DNA of 64,000 nt from Allochromatium vinosum DSM 180 (lineage in GTDB: Bacteria > Pseudomonadota > Gammaproteobacteria > Chromatiales > Chromatiaceae). The number at the start of each line of letters is the position of its first letter. Position 1 is the stretch's first letter. This document shows, in pieces, positions 29,404 to 38,307 of the stretch. The position numbers and the translations under genes were made by a program. The notes under the pieces were generated by a model. The model was given only the letters and a program-made list of their open reading frames with translations, was not told the DNA's origin and made no database searches. The stretch lies in NCBI RefSeq assembly GCF_000025485.1, contig NC_013851.1:2399501-2463500 (forward strand), read 5' to 3'.

Positions 29404-30720
29404 TCAGCCTGACAGTGATTCCATACGGATGCGCACCACTGCCCCCTGCACCGAATCCAGCGCCTCGATACGGGCGATGGCGGTGTTCATCCGGCCCTCG
29501 ATCACCCGATGGGTGAGCATGACCAGCGTCACCTGAGTCTCGCCGGTAGCGGGGGCTTTCTGCTTGATGGCCTCGATGCTGATGCCCTCCTCGCCCAGGA
29601 TGCTGGCGATGCGCGCCATGACACCGGGTCGGTCGAGCGCCGTGAGCCGCAGATAGTAGGAGGTCTCGATCGACTCCATCGCCAGCACCGGCGTGTCGGC
29701 CAGCTCGTCGGGCTGGAAGGCCAGATGCGGCACCCGGTTGTTGGGATCGGTGGTCAGGGCGCGCGTCACGTCGACCAGATCTGCGACCACCGCCGAGGCG
29801 GTCGGCAGCGCACCGGCTCCAGCCCCGTAGTAGAGCGTCGGACCGACCGCATCGCCCTTGACCAGCACCCCGTTCATGACCCCATCGACATTGGCCAGCA
29901 GCCGCCGCTCGGGGATCAGGGTCGGATGCACACGCAGCTCGATCCCGCCGGGCGAACGGCGCGCGATGCCCAGATGCTTGATGCGATAGCCGAGTTCAGC
30001 GGCATTGGCCACGTCCTGGGCGTCGATGCGCGAGATGCCCTCGGTGAAGCAGCGCTCGAATTGCAGCGGGATACCAAAAGCGAGCGAGCCGAGGATGGTG
30101 AGCTTGTGCGCCGCGTCGATGCCCTCGACGTCGAAAGTCGGATCGGCCTCGGCATAGCCGAGCGCCTGAGCCTCGGCGAGCACGTCGGCAAACGCCCGCC
30201 CCTTGTCGCGCATCTCGCTGAGGATGAAGTTGCCGGTGCCGTTGATGATGCCGGCGATCCATTCGATGTGGTTGGCGGCCAAGCCTTCGCGCAGCGCCTT
30301 GATGATGGGGATGCCGCCCGCGACCGCCGCCTCGAAGCCGACCATGACGCCCTTCTCACGCGCGGCGGCGAAGATCTCGTTGCCGTGCTTGGCGATCAGG
30401 GCCTTGTTGGCGGTGACGACGTGTTTGCCGTTCTCGATGGCCCGCATCACCAGCTCCAGCGCCGGCGAGTAGCCGCCGATCAGCTCGACGACGATCTGGA
30501 TGTCCGGATCCTCGACCAGATCGAAGGCGTCGTCGCCGATGTGACCGATCTGGTCCAGGCCCTCGATCAGCTCGGGGCGATACTCGCGCGCGGCCGCGCG
30601 GGCGATCTCGATGCCGCGACCGGCGCGGCGGGCGATCTCGCGCGCATTGCGCGTCAGCACCGTCGCCGTGCCGCCGCCGACGGTTCCCAAGCCCAGTAGA
30701 CCGATCTTCACCGGTTCCAT
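29404..30720 (-). CDS. hom: Homoserine dehydrogenase
   Basis: The product has 438 residues. It has a Rossmann NAD(P) motif (IGLLGLGTVGGGTATVL), catalytic-core elements (GIINGTGNFILSEM, ADPTFDVEGIDAAHKLTIL), and a C-terminal ACT domain (RLTALDRPGVMARIASILGEEGISIEAI) for feedback control, classically by threonine. It lies downstream of alaC, the usual order in gammaproteobacteria. A REP-like element fills the gap between them. Confidence 0.96.
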   Translation of the reverse strand: MEPVKIGLLGLGTVGGGTATVLTRNAREIARRAGRGIEIARAAAREYRPELIEGLDQIGHIGDDAFDLVEDPDIQIVVELIGGYSPALELVMRAIENGKHVVTANKALIAKHGNEIFAAAREKGVMVGFEAAVAGGIPIIKALREGLAANHIEWIAGIINGTGNFILSEMRDKGRAFADVLAEAQALGYAEADPTFDVEGIDAAHKLTILGSLAFGIPLQFERCFTEGISRIDAQDVANAAELGYRIKHLGIARRSPGGIELRVHPTLIPERRLLANVDGVMNGVLVKGDAVGPTLYYGAGAGALPTASAVVADLVDVTRALTTDPNNRVPHLAFQPDELADTPVLAMESIETSYYLRLTALDRPGVMARIASILGEEGISIEAIKQKAPATGETQVTLVMLTHRVIEGRMNTAIARIEALDSVQGAVVRIRMESLSG

Positions 30721-30759
30721 GCAGTTACCTCAAAGCTGTGTCTAGTCCAGGATGTCCGC

Positions 30760-30808
30760 GCGTTCCCAGGCTCCAGCATGGGAACGCCGGCCGACCGCTC
30801 CAGCGGTC
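30760..30808. repeat. REP-like palindromic element between alaC and hom
   Basis: Two adjacent palindromes are present. GCGTTCCCA (30760-30768) pairs with TGGGAACGC (30779-30787) around GGCTCCAGCA. GACCGCT (30793-30799) pairs with AGCGGTC (30802-30808). Such GTTCCCA...TGGGAAC units recur in many gammaproteobacterial genomes as REP/BIME-type repeats. Copy number here cannot be judged from one window. Confidence 0.65.
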
Positions 30809-30827
30809 TGCGGCTGGCCAGAAAAAA

Positions 30828-32030
30828 TCAGGCGCCCGCGCGCGCGTCGCGCCGGAACATCTCCTTGATGCCGCGGATGGCCTGGCGCGTGCGGTGTTCG
30901 TTCTCGATCAGGCCGAAGCGCACATGGGTGTCGCCGTATTCGCCGAAGCCGATGCCTGGAGCCACCGCGACCTTGGCATCACGCAAGAGCTTCTTGGAGA
31001 ACTCCAGCGATCCCATCGCCCGATAGGGCTCGGGGATCGGCGCCCAGACGAACATGGTCGCCTTCGGCGGCTCGACCGGCCAGCCGGCGGCGTTCAGACC
31101 CGCGCACAGCACGTCGCGCCGGCTCTGGTACATGTCGCTGATCTCGCGCACGCACTCCTGCGGCCCCTCCAGCGCGGCGATGGCCGCGACCTGGATCGGG
31201 GTGAAGGTGCCATAGTCGAGATAGGACTTGATACGCGCCAGCGCCGAGACCAGGGTCTTGTTGCCGCACATGAAGCCGACGCGCCAGCCGGGCATGTTGT
31301 AGCTCTTCGAGAGGGTGAAGAACTCGACGGCGATGTCCTTGGCCTCCGGGATCTGGAGGATCGAGGGCGGCTTGTAGCCGTCGAAGGCGATGTCGACATA
31401 GGCCAGATCGTGCACGACCCAGATCCCATGCTCCCGGGCGATGTCGATGACCTTCTGGAAGAAGTCCAGTTCGACGCACTGCGTGGTCGGATTGCCGGGG
31501 AAGTTGAGCACCAGCATCTTGGGCTTGGGCCAGGAATCCTGGATCGCCTTCTGCAGCTCATCGAAGAAATCCACGTCCGGCGTCAGCCGCACATGACGCA
31601 CGTCGGCCCCGGCGATGATGAAGCCGTAGGGATGGATCGGATAAGCCGGATTGGGCACCAGCACGGTGTCGCCCGCGCCCATGGTGGCGAGCGCCAGATG
31701 GGCCAGACCCTCCTTGGAACCGATGGTCAGGATGGCCTCGCTCTCCGGGTCGAGATGCACGTCGAAGCGATCGCGATACCAGTTGCAGACGGCGCGGCGC
31801 AGACGCGGGATGCCGCGCGACATCGAATAGCGATGCGTGTCGGGACGCTGCGCGGACTCGACGAGCTTGTCGACGATGTGCTGGGGCGTGCCCTGGTCCG
31901 GGTTGCCCATGCCGAAGTCGATGATGTCCTCGCCCCGGGCTCGCGCCTCGGCCTTCAACTCATTGACGATGTTGAAGACATAGGGCGGCAACCGCTTGAT
32001 GCGGTGAAAGTCTGACTCGGGGGCGACCAC
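30828..32030 (-). CDS. alaC: Alanine transaminase-type PLP aminotransferase
   Basis: The product has 400 residues and is a fold-type I aminotransferase. The PLP lysine is Lys242 in [17 protein letters not shown], with [12 protein letters not shown] and [13 protein letters not shown] lining the cofactor site. The alaC-hom order supports assignment to the AlaC group, which makes alanine from pyruvate and glutamate. The start appears to be GTG (32030); no in-frame ATG lies upstream nearby. Confidence 0.9.
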   Translation of the reverse strand: MVAPESDFHRIKRLPPYVFNIVNELKAEARARGEDIIDFGMGNPDQGTPQHIVDKLVESAQRPDTHRYSMSRGIPRLRRAVCNWYRDRFDVHLDPESEAILTIGSKEGLAHLALATMGAGDTVLVPNPAYPIHPYGFIIAGADVRHVRLTPDVDFFDELQKAIQDSWPKPKMLVLNFPGNPTTQCVELDFFQKVIDIAREHGIWVVHDLAYVDIAFDGYKPPSILQIPEAKDIAVEFFTLSKSYNMPGWRVGFMCGNKTLVSALARIKSYLDYGTFTPIQVAAIAALEGPQECVREISDMYQSRRDVLCAGLNAAGWPVEPPKATMFVWAPIPEPYRAMGSLEFSKKLLRDAKVAVAPGIGFGEYGDTHVRFGLIENEHRTRQAIRGIKEMFRRDARAGA

Positions 32031-32100
32031 GGCGGAACCTCATGGAGTGATGTGGGTGAAAGCCGTCAAGTCTACCGCCGCGCTCGGGATAAATCATCAC

Positions 32101-34572
32101 TCAGAAGAGATCATCCATGACGCGCGGCGCCGGGGGCCGGCCCGAACCCCGGTCGGTGCGCTCGCCAGCCGTGGCCGGGCCGGCGACCCTGATCGGTTCG
32201 GGACCGAGCAGGGCGTCGCGATACTCCTCCTGAACCAGTTCCACGACACCGCTCTTGGCCTTGGTCTCGACCCCGCGATCCGGGTCGACCCGAACTTCGA
32301 CGAGTCCGGACGGCGGGTCCAGGGTGGCGACGGGGCGCCCGTCGAGCGCCTGTTCCATGAAGTCGACCCACATCCCGAGCGCCGCCTTGCCGCCCTCCTC
32401 GCCCCGGCCGAGTTTGCCGAAATCGTCGAAGCCCATCCAGGCGATGGTCACGAACTCGGCCTGATAGCCGGCGAACCAGGAGTCGCGGATGTCGTTGGTG
32501 GTGCCGGTCTTGCCGACGATGTCGGGGCGCTCGAGCTTCTTGGCGCGGGTGCCGGTGCCGCGCTCGATGACCTCGCGCAGGAGCGAGGTCATCTGGTAGG
32601 CGGTGCGCGGATCGATCACGCGCTCGGCCAGCCCCTGTCCCTGAGCGGCCAGTCCGCGCGTGGTGGCGGACGTGCCGCCGGTCTTGTACCAGCAATCCGG
32701 GCAGGCGCGCGCCGGACGGGCCTCGAAGACGATCTGACCGTCACCGTCCTCGATGCGCTGGATGAAATAGGGTGTGACGTGATAACCGCCATTGGCGAAG
32801 ACCGCATAGCCCTCGGCGAGCTTGACCGGCGCGAGTTCGCCGGTGCCGAGCACCATGGACAGTCCGAGCGGCAGGGCCTGGGTATCGAAGCCGAAGCGAC
32901 GGATGTAGGTCTGCGCCTCCTCCAGCCCGACGCTCTGCAACAGATTGATGCTCGCCAGATTGCGTGAGAGCGCCAGCGCCTTGCGCATCGAAATGGGACC
33001 GAGTTCCCGGTGGTCGGCGTTCTTGGGATTCCAGCGCTGATTGCCCGTGAGTTTGACGGCCTGATCACGCAGCAGGCTGACCGGTGTCCAGCCGCGTTCG
33101 AGCGCAGTGGCATAGACGAAGGGCTTGAAGCTGGAGCCGGGCTGGCGGCGCATGTCGACGGCGCGGTTGAACTTGGAGTCGCTGAAGGCATAGCCGCCGA
33201 CCAGCGCCCGGACCGCGCCGTCATGCGGATCGAGGCTGACCAGGGCGCCGGAGACGGCCGGGATCGGCGTCAACACCCAGTCGCCTTTGGATGAGCGTCT
33301 GAGCCGCACCAGATCGCCGACCGCGACCGCATGTGGGCCACGGCGTCGCTCGCCCTGCCAGCGTGCCAGGTTGCGCTGGGTGCGCGCCCAACTGAGCGCC
33401 TTGCGCGACAGCTCGACCTGCTCACCGCCGCCGATGTAGATCTCGGCACCGACCGACGAGACGCGGGTCACGAGTCCTGGAACCAGATCGGGGACGCGCG
33501 TGACCTCGTCCAGATAGGCGTCGAGTTCGACCTCGCTCAGTCCGGCAAGGTCAAGGGTCGCCTCCGGGCCGCGATAGCCGTGACGGCGGTCGTACTGACG
33601 CAGCGCGCGGCGCACGGCCTCCTGCGCGGCGACCTGCAAACGCGGTTCGAGCGTGGTGGTGACACGATAGCCGCGATTGATGGCCTCCTCGCCGTAGAAG
33701 CGCACGATCTCGGCGCGGACCATCTCGGCGATATAGCCGGCCTCCAGGTCCGGGCCGGGCCGATGGGCCTGGGCCGTGTCGGGCGTGGCGATGGCGGCGG
33801 CGTGCTGTCCGGCGTCGATGTAGCCGAGTTCGAGCATGCGTCCAAGGATGTAGTCGCGCCGCTCCAGGGCACGCTCGGGATTGGTGACGGGATTGTTGGT
33901 CGAGGGTGCCTTGGGGATGCCGGCGAGCATGGCCGCCTCGGCGATCGTGAGCCGGTCGAGCGGCTTGTCGTAGTAGAAGGCCGCCGCTGCCGAGACGCCG
34001 TAGGCGCGATGCCCGAAGAAGATCTGATTCAGATAGAGCTCCAGGATCTCTTCCTTGGTCAGGGTCTGCTCGACGTGCAGGGTCAGCAGTACTTCGGCGA
34101 GCTTGCGCTGGAAGGTCTTCTCGGGCGAGAGGAAGACGTTGCGCGTGAGCTGCATGCTGATGGTGCTGCCGCCCTGGGCCTTCTCGCCGGTGCTCAGGTA
34201 GCTCAGGACGGCGCGCCCGAGACCCTGGGTGTCGATGCCGCGATGTTCGAAGAAGCGGCTGTCCTCGGTGGCGAGGAAGGCGTCGATGACCAGCGGCGGG
34301 ATCTGGCGGATCGACACCGGACGCCGGCGCTCGATGCCGAACTCACCGATGAGGCGTCCATCGGTGCTGTAGACACGCAGCGGCTCCTGGAGCTGGACGT
34401 CACGCAGGGTCTGGACGTCCGGCAGCTCGGGCAGGGTGACGGCGACGAAGATGCCCGCCCCCACCAGTCCCAGGGTCAGTATCTGCAAGGGGGCGCCGAG
34501 TCCTGAGCCGACGAGCTGCAAGAACCAGTGGCTCGCCGAACGCGACTGAACGCCGTTGTTGGTCTTGTTCAA
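32101..34572 (-). CDS. mrcA: Penicillin-binding protein 1A
   Basis: The product has 823 residues. It has an N-terminal anchor (ILTLGLVGAGIFVAVTL), a glycosyltransferase domain with catalytic Glu103 in ATEDSRFFEHRG, an OB-like insert, and a transpeptidase domain. In the latter, SxxK is GSSFKPF (about residue 480), SxN is in LSRNLASIN, and KTG is in VGKTGTTND (about 685). It makes and cross-links peptidoglycan. The start is TTG with AGGTGAG just upstream, 3 bases after the folP stop. Confidence 0.95.
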   Translation of the reverse strand: MNKTNNGVQSRSASHWFLQLVGSGLGAPLQILTLGLVGAGIFVAVTLPELPDVQTLRDVQLQEPLRVYSTDGRLIGEFGIERRRPVSIRQIPPLVIDAFLATEDSRFFEHRGIDTQGLGRAVLSYLSTGEKAQGGSTISMQLTRNVFLSPEKTFQRKLAEVLLTLHVEQTLTKEEILELYLNQIFFGHRAYGVSAAAAFYYDKPLDRLTIAEAAMLAGIPKAPSTNNPVTNPERALERRDYILGRMLELGYIDAGQHAAAIATPDTAQAHRPGPDLEAGYIAEMVRAEIVRFYGEEAINRGYRVTTTLEPRLQVAAQEAVRRALRQYDRRHGYRGPEATLDLAGLSEVELDAYLDEVTRVPDLVPGLVTRVSSVGAEIYIGGGEQVELSRKALSWARTQRNLARWQGERRRGPHAVAVGDLVRLRRSSKGDWVLTPIPAVSGALVSLDPHDGAVRALVGGYAFSDSKFNRAVDMRRQPGSSFKPFVYATALERGWTPVSLLRDQAVKLTGNQRWNPKNADHRELGPISMRKALALSRNLASINLLQSVGLEEAQTYIRRFGFDTQALPLGLSMVLGTGELAPVKLAEGYAVFANGGYHVTPYFIQRIEDGDGQIVFEARPARACPDCWYKTGGTSATTRGLAAQGQGLAERVIDPRTAYQMTSLLREVIERGTGTRAKKLERPDIVGKTGTTNDIRDSWFAGYQAEFVTIAWMGFDDFGKLGRGEEGGKAALGMWVDFMEQALDGRPVATLDPPSGLVEVRVDPDRGVETKAKSGVVELVQEEYRDALLGPEPIRVAGPATAGERTDRGSGRPPAPRVMDDLF

Positions 34573-34575
34573 GGT

Positions 34576-35412
34576 TCACTCACCTGTCGAGCGGCATGCG
34601 ATGGCCCAGGCGACGTCGGCGGCCTGCCGGTTGGCGGCCACATCGTGCACGCGAAAGGTGTCCACGCCCTGCATGACAGCCAGCGCCGTGGTGGCACAGG
34701 TGGCTGCCACCCGCTCGTCCGGCGCCACATCGCCACAGAGCGCGCCGAGGAAGCGCTTGCGGCTCGTCCCGAGCAGGACCGGAAAACCCAGCTCGACCAG
34801 GCGGCCCAATCCGGCCAGCAGTTTCAGATTGTGCTCCTGATCCTTGCCGAAGCCGATGCCCGGATCGAGCAGGATATCGCACTCGCGCACACCGGCGGCG
34901 AGGGCGGCCTCGGCGCGTGCGGCCAGATGATCGCGGACCTCGACGACCACGTCCCGGTATTCGGGCGCACGCTGCATGGTCCGGGGCGTGCCGCGACGGT
35001 GCATGAGCACGATGGGCGCCTGGAGTTCAGCGGCCAGGGGCAGCATGTCGGGGTCGTCGAGTCCGGCCGAGGTGTCGTTGATCCAGTCGGCGCCGGCGGC
35101 GAGCGCAGCGCGTGCCACACTCGCCCAAGTGGTATCGATGCTCAGCGGAATCCTGGCGGGGATACAGTCGCGCAGCTGACGGATCACGTCCAGGATGCGC
35201 CGTTCCTGCTCCTCGGGCGGCACCGGAGCCGAACCGGGGCGGGTCGATTCACCGCCGATGTCGAGGATGTCGGCGCCCTCCTCCAGCATCCTGAGCGCGC
35301 GCGCGACGGCAGCTTCGCGCTCCAGGTATCGGCCGCCGTCGGAAAAGCTGTCCGGCGTGATGTTGAGGATACCCATGAGGCGTGGCGGACGTGGTGATTG
35401 AGAGCTGGACAT
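34576..35412 (-). CDS. folP: Dihydropteroate synthase
   Basis: The product has 278 residues. Signature 1 is LMGILNITPDSFSDGGRY and signature 2 DILDIGGESTRPGS; GTSRKRFLG and the final strand motif VHDVA are present. It makes dihydropteroate for folate. The ATG at 35412 gives 12 residues before the conserved MGILN, close to characterised enzymes; a GTG at 35463 would be nearer the -10 box. It is co-transcribed with mrcA. Confidence 0.95.
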   Translation of the reverse strand: MSSSQSPRPPRLMGILNITPDSFSDGGRYLEREAAVARALRMLEEGADILDIGGESTRPGSAPVPPEEQERRILDVIRQLRDCIPARIPLSIDTTWASVARAALAAGADWINDTSAGLDDPDMLPLAAELQAPIVLMHRRGTPRTMQRAPEYRDVVVEVRDHLAARAEAALAAGVRECDILLDPGIGFGKDQEHNLKLLAGLGRLVELGFPVLLGTSRKRFLGALCGDVAPDERVAATCATTALAVMQGVDTFRVHDVAANRQAADVAWAIACRSTGE

Positions 35413-35471
35413 GATGTGTGGCGGAGGCGATGACTGGAGACGGGTTCGGTCTTCGAACGGCACGATGGATC

Positions 35472-35485
35472 TATACTAAAGTATA
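35472..35485. promoter_or_regulatory. Divergent overlapping -10 elements between folP and the PilZ gene
   Basis: TATACT (35472-35477), AA and AGTATA (35480-35485) form a palindrome that reads as a TATACT box on each strand. It sits between divergent genes. No strong -35 hexamer is seen on either side. A regulator-binding palindrome is the alternative. Confidence 0.45.
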
Positions 35486-35569
35486 TCGATTGAGGTGGAG
35501 GAGGCGTTTGTCGTGCCTGGTGATGGCCAGAGCACAGTGTTCTTTATTCGAGCAATGAGGGCCGAGATC

Positions 35570-35947
35570 ATGATCCCAGACAAGACGGTCGATGAGCGGC
35601 GGTGTCACCGGCGGGTGAACTGGACGGGACAGGCCCGGATCTTTCCACTCAGTCTGGAGGCGCTCAGCGCCGTGCCTGGCATCCAGGAAGTGACCTCGCG
35701 CGACATCAGCGAGGGCGGCATGCAGGTGCGCAGCGCTCAGATGGTGCCGATCCACTCGCGGTTGCTGGTGGAACTGGAGTCGAGCGAGACCTCCGCCTGG
35801 ATCCAGGCCGTCGGCTCGGTGGCCTGGATCTCGCTGTCGACGAGCGACGAACCCTGGCGTCTGGGGATCGAATTCTCGGACGTCGGCGATCTGGCACTGG
35901 CAGGTATCCGTCATCTCCTGGACGAGGCCGATGCGCGTGAGCACTGA
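35570..35947 (+). CDS. PilZ-domain c-di-GMP effector
   Basis: The product has about 125 residues. PilZ motifs are intact: the arginine cluster DERRCHRR (Arg10-Arg15) and DISEGG (45-50), followed by AVGSVAWISL. This predicts c-di-GMP binding by a stand-alone PilZ protein. The ATG at 35570 has GAGG 9 bases upstream. A GTG at 35513, behind GGAGGAGG and a suitable -10 box, is a serious alternative that adds 19 residues. Its last 37 bases overlap the convergent glgA gene. Confidence 0.85.
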   Translation: MIPDKTVDERRCHRRVNWTGQARIFPLSLEALSAVPGIQEVTSRDISEGGMQVRSAQMVPIHSRLLVELESSETSAWIQAVGSVAWISLSTSDEPWRLGIEFSDVGDLALAGIRHLLDEADAREH

Positions 35948-37410
35948 GCCTGCCGCGCGTAGGCGTAGAGATCGCGATACTCCCGCGCCGGCCGGCGCCA
36001 GGAATAGTCACCCTGCATCCCATTGAGGCGCAACCGGCTGAAATAGTCGGGGTGGTCGCGCCAGAGTGCGATGGCCCGATCCATGGCCCCCTCCAGCGCT
36101 TCGGTGGTCGGTTCGTCGAAGAGATACCCATTGCGCGACTCGAAGGGGGCGCTGGAATAGTTGGCGTCCTGGATGGTGTCGGTCAATCCGCCGACCCGGC
36201 GCGCGATCGGCACGGTGCCATAGCGCATGGCGATCAACTGGGTCAGACCGCAGGGCTCGTAGAGACTGGGGATGAGGACCAGATCGGCCCCGGCATAGAT
36301 CAGGTGGGCCAGCGACTCGTCGTAGCCGAGTTCGAGACGGGCGTGCGGGCTGGCCTCCAGCCGCGATTTGAGCTGTGCGAAGCGCTCGGCGATGGCCGGT
36401 TCGATCGCGCTGCCCAGGAGCGCGATCTGAGCGCCGGACGCCAGTCCATACTGGAGACCGTGCGCGATCAGATCCACACCCTTCTGCCGATCCAGACGGC
36501 TGACGACGGCGATGATCGGTCGGTCGCTCGCCTCCTCCAGACCGAGACGCGCACGCAGCGCCTGGCGGTCGAGCGCCTTGCGCGGCAGGGTCTCGGGTCC
36601 GAAATTGACCGGGATGAGCGGATCGGTCAGCGGATTCCAGACCGTCTCGTCGATGCCGTTGAGGATGCCGCCGAACTTGTAGTCATGACGCTGGAACCAG
36701 GCTTGCAGCCCCATCCCCTGCTCGGTGTTCTGGATCTCCCAGGCGTAGCGCGGCGAGACGGTGTTGACGACATCGGCCGCCGCGATGCCGCCCTTCATGA
36801 GATTGGCACGGCGCGGATCGCCGGGGTCGGCCAGCCGCTCGGGTGTGAGCAGGCGCGCCGGGTCCAGCCCGACAGCCGTCAGCAGATCGGCCTCGACCCA
36901 ACCCTGATAGCCGACATTGTGCAGGCTGTAGCAGACCGGAATCCGCTCGTCTGCGGCCTGGCGCTCGGCGAGCAGCACCGGAATCAGGCCGGTCTGCCAG
37001 TCGTTGCAGTGCAGCACGTCCGGACGCGACTCGGAGCGCGAGACATAGTCCGCGACGGCGCGCGAGAAGAAGGCGAAGCGCTCGGCGTCGTCCGGCTCCC
37101 CATAGAGGCGACCGCGCTCGAAGAAGCGCTGTGCCGAACGCGGGGCGATCAGGCGGCATTCATAGCCATCCAGGCTCAGACCGAGAATCCGGCAGTCGAT
37201 CGGCACGCCCCGGAAGGGAACCTGGAACTCAATGCCGAGCGGGCGCGGTTGATCCGAGGACGCGAGCCGCAGACTGTCGTAGGCCGGCAGGATGACCTCC
37301 ACGCGCTCGCCGCAGCGGGCCAGCTCGCGCGCCAGACCCTGAACGAAATCCCCGAGACCGCCGGCCTTGGCGATGGGTGCGCACTCGGCGCTGACCATGG
37401 CGATATGCAT
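35911..37410 (-). CDS. glgA: Glycogen synthase
   Basis: The product has 499 residues and is a GT5 enzyme using ADP-glucose. The N-terminal KxGGLGD motif is KAGGLGDFV (Lys15). DVLHCNDWQTGLIPVLL, SPRYAWEIQ, and the C-terminal nucleotide-sugar region LIPSLYEPCGLTQLIAMRYG with RRVGGLTDT are all present. It extends alpha-1,4-glucan. It is last in the glgX-GH57-DUF4912-glgA operon, 19 bases after the DUF4912 gene. Confidence 0.95.
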   Translation of the reverse strand: MHIAMVSAECAPIAKAGGLGDFVQGLARELARCGERVEVILPAYDSLRLASSDQPRPLGIEFQVPFRGVPIDCRILGLSLDGYECRLIAPRSAQRFFERGRLYGEPDDAERFAFFSRAVADYVSRSESRPDVLHCNDWQTGLIPVLLAERQAADERIPVCYSLHNVGYQGWVEADLLTAVGLDPARLLTPERLADPGDPRRANLMKGGIAAADVVNTVSPRYAWEIQNTEQGMGLQAWFQRHDYKFGGILNGIDETVWNPLTDPLIPVNFGPETLPRKALDRQALRARLGLEEASDRPIIAVVSRLDRQKGVDLIAHGLQYGLASGAQIALLGSAIEPAIAERFAQLKSRLEASPHARLELGYDESLAHLIYAGADLVLIPSLYEPCGLTQLIAMRYGTVPIARRVGGLTDTIQDANYSSAPFESRNGYLFDEPTTEALEGAMDRAIALWRDHPDYFSRLRLNGMQGDYSWRRPAREYRDLYAYARQAQCSRASASSRR

Positions 37411-37429
37411 CGTTTCGATCCGGCTGGAG

Positions 37430-38293
37430 TCAGGAGGACGATTCGCGTGGATCGACCGACTCGGGCGGCGGATGCCGCTCCAGGGCGCGCCGGATGAGCT
37501 CGGGATCCTCGACTTTGACGTTGAGCTGAAAGCGCCCGCCCGGACCCACGCGATATCGTTGCCCGAAGAGATCGATCTCGGTGTTGGGCGCACTCCAGCC
37601 GTGGATACGGAGTTCGGCCTCGATGACCACGCGGGTCGTCGCGGGGGCCGGGTCGGCGTAGTTCAGTACCGGGATCGCGGTCGGGACGCGAACGCCGGCG
37701 GCGTCCGGCCGGCCGACCAGGGTGGGCGGCGTTTCGGACCTCTCGGCGGTTCCGGCTGTCGCGGCATCGGTGGGCCAGACTGGACTCGCCGACGGTTCCG
37801 AGTCGATCGTCTGGCTCGGCGCCTCCGGACGATCCCACGAATCCGGATGGTTCCAGGAATCCGGATGACGCAGTGACTCCAGACCCAGTCCGCGCGCCGA
37901 CTGGAGCCGGTTGGAGCGTGCCAGCAGCAGCCAGCCGCCCCCGGAGTTCATCAGCCCCAGCTCGGCCTCGAACAGACCGAAGTCGTCGCCGATCCGGAAG
38001 GCGACCTCCCCGCTCCCGCTCAGTCCGGACAGACGCAGACGCCGCTCGTGAACCGGCTCGGAGCCGCCCCCGGCGCGCAGACGCCCGAGCCGCAGTACGG
38101 CCTCCGGAGCGCCATCCGCGCTCGGAAAGCGCGCCCCCTGCCCCACGACCTCGTCGGCACTCAGCCGCCAGTGCACCCGGACCTCGCCGGCCGTGCCTGG
38201 ATAGAGCGCCAGCGCGCGCGCCGCGCCGCCGAGCGGGAAGACTGGAACGAGCGGCGCCTCAGGCGGCATCAGATCGGGCGTGACACTCGGCAT
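37430..38293 (-). CDS. DUF4912-like protein of the glycogen operon
   Basis: The product has about 287 residues, Pro- and Ala-rich. Residues about 30-120 include LYPGTAGEVRVHWRLS and an FRIGDDFGLFEAELG segment, like the carbohydrate-binding-type DUF4912 fold; a second related strand pattern (TRVVIEAELRIHGWSA, IDLFGQRYRVGPGGRFQLNV) occupies the C-terminus. The linker has a short tandem repeat, HPDSWNHPDSWDRPE. The ATG at 38293 was chosen; a TTG at 38311 overlapping the GH57 stop is possible. Its place between GH57 and glgA points to glycogen granule or glucan handling, which is inference. Confidence 0.65.
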   Translation of the reverse strand: MPSVTPDLMPPEAPLVPVFPLGGAARALALYPGTAGEVRVHWRLSADEVVGQGARFPSADGAPEAVLRLGRLRAGGGSEPVHERRLRLSGLSGSGEVAFRIGDDFGLFEAELGLMNSGGGWLLLARSNRLQSARGLGLESLRHPDSWNHPDSWDRPEAPSQTIDSEPSASPVWPTDAATAGTAERSETPPTLVGRPDAAGVRVPTAIPVLNYADPAPATTRVVIEAELRIHGWSAPNTEIDLFGQRYRVGPGGRFQLNVKVEDPELIRRALERHPPPESVDPRESSS

Positions 38294-38307
38294 CGGATCA
38301 GTGCTGT

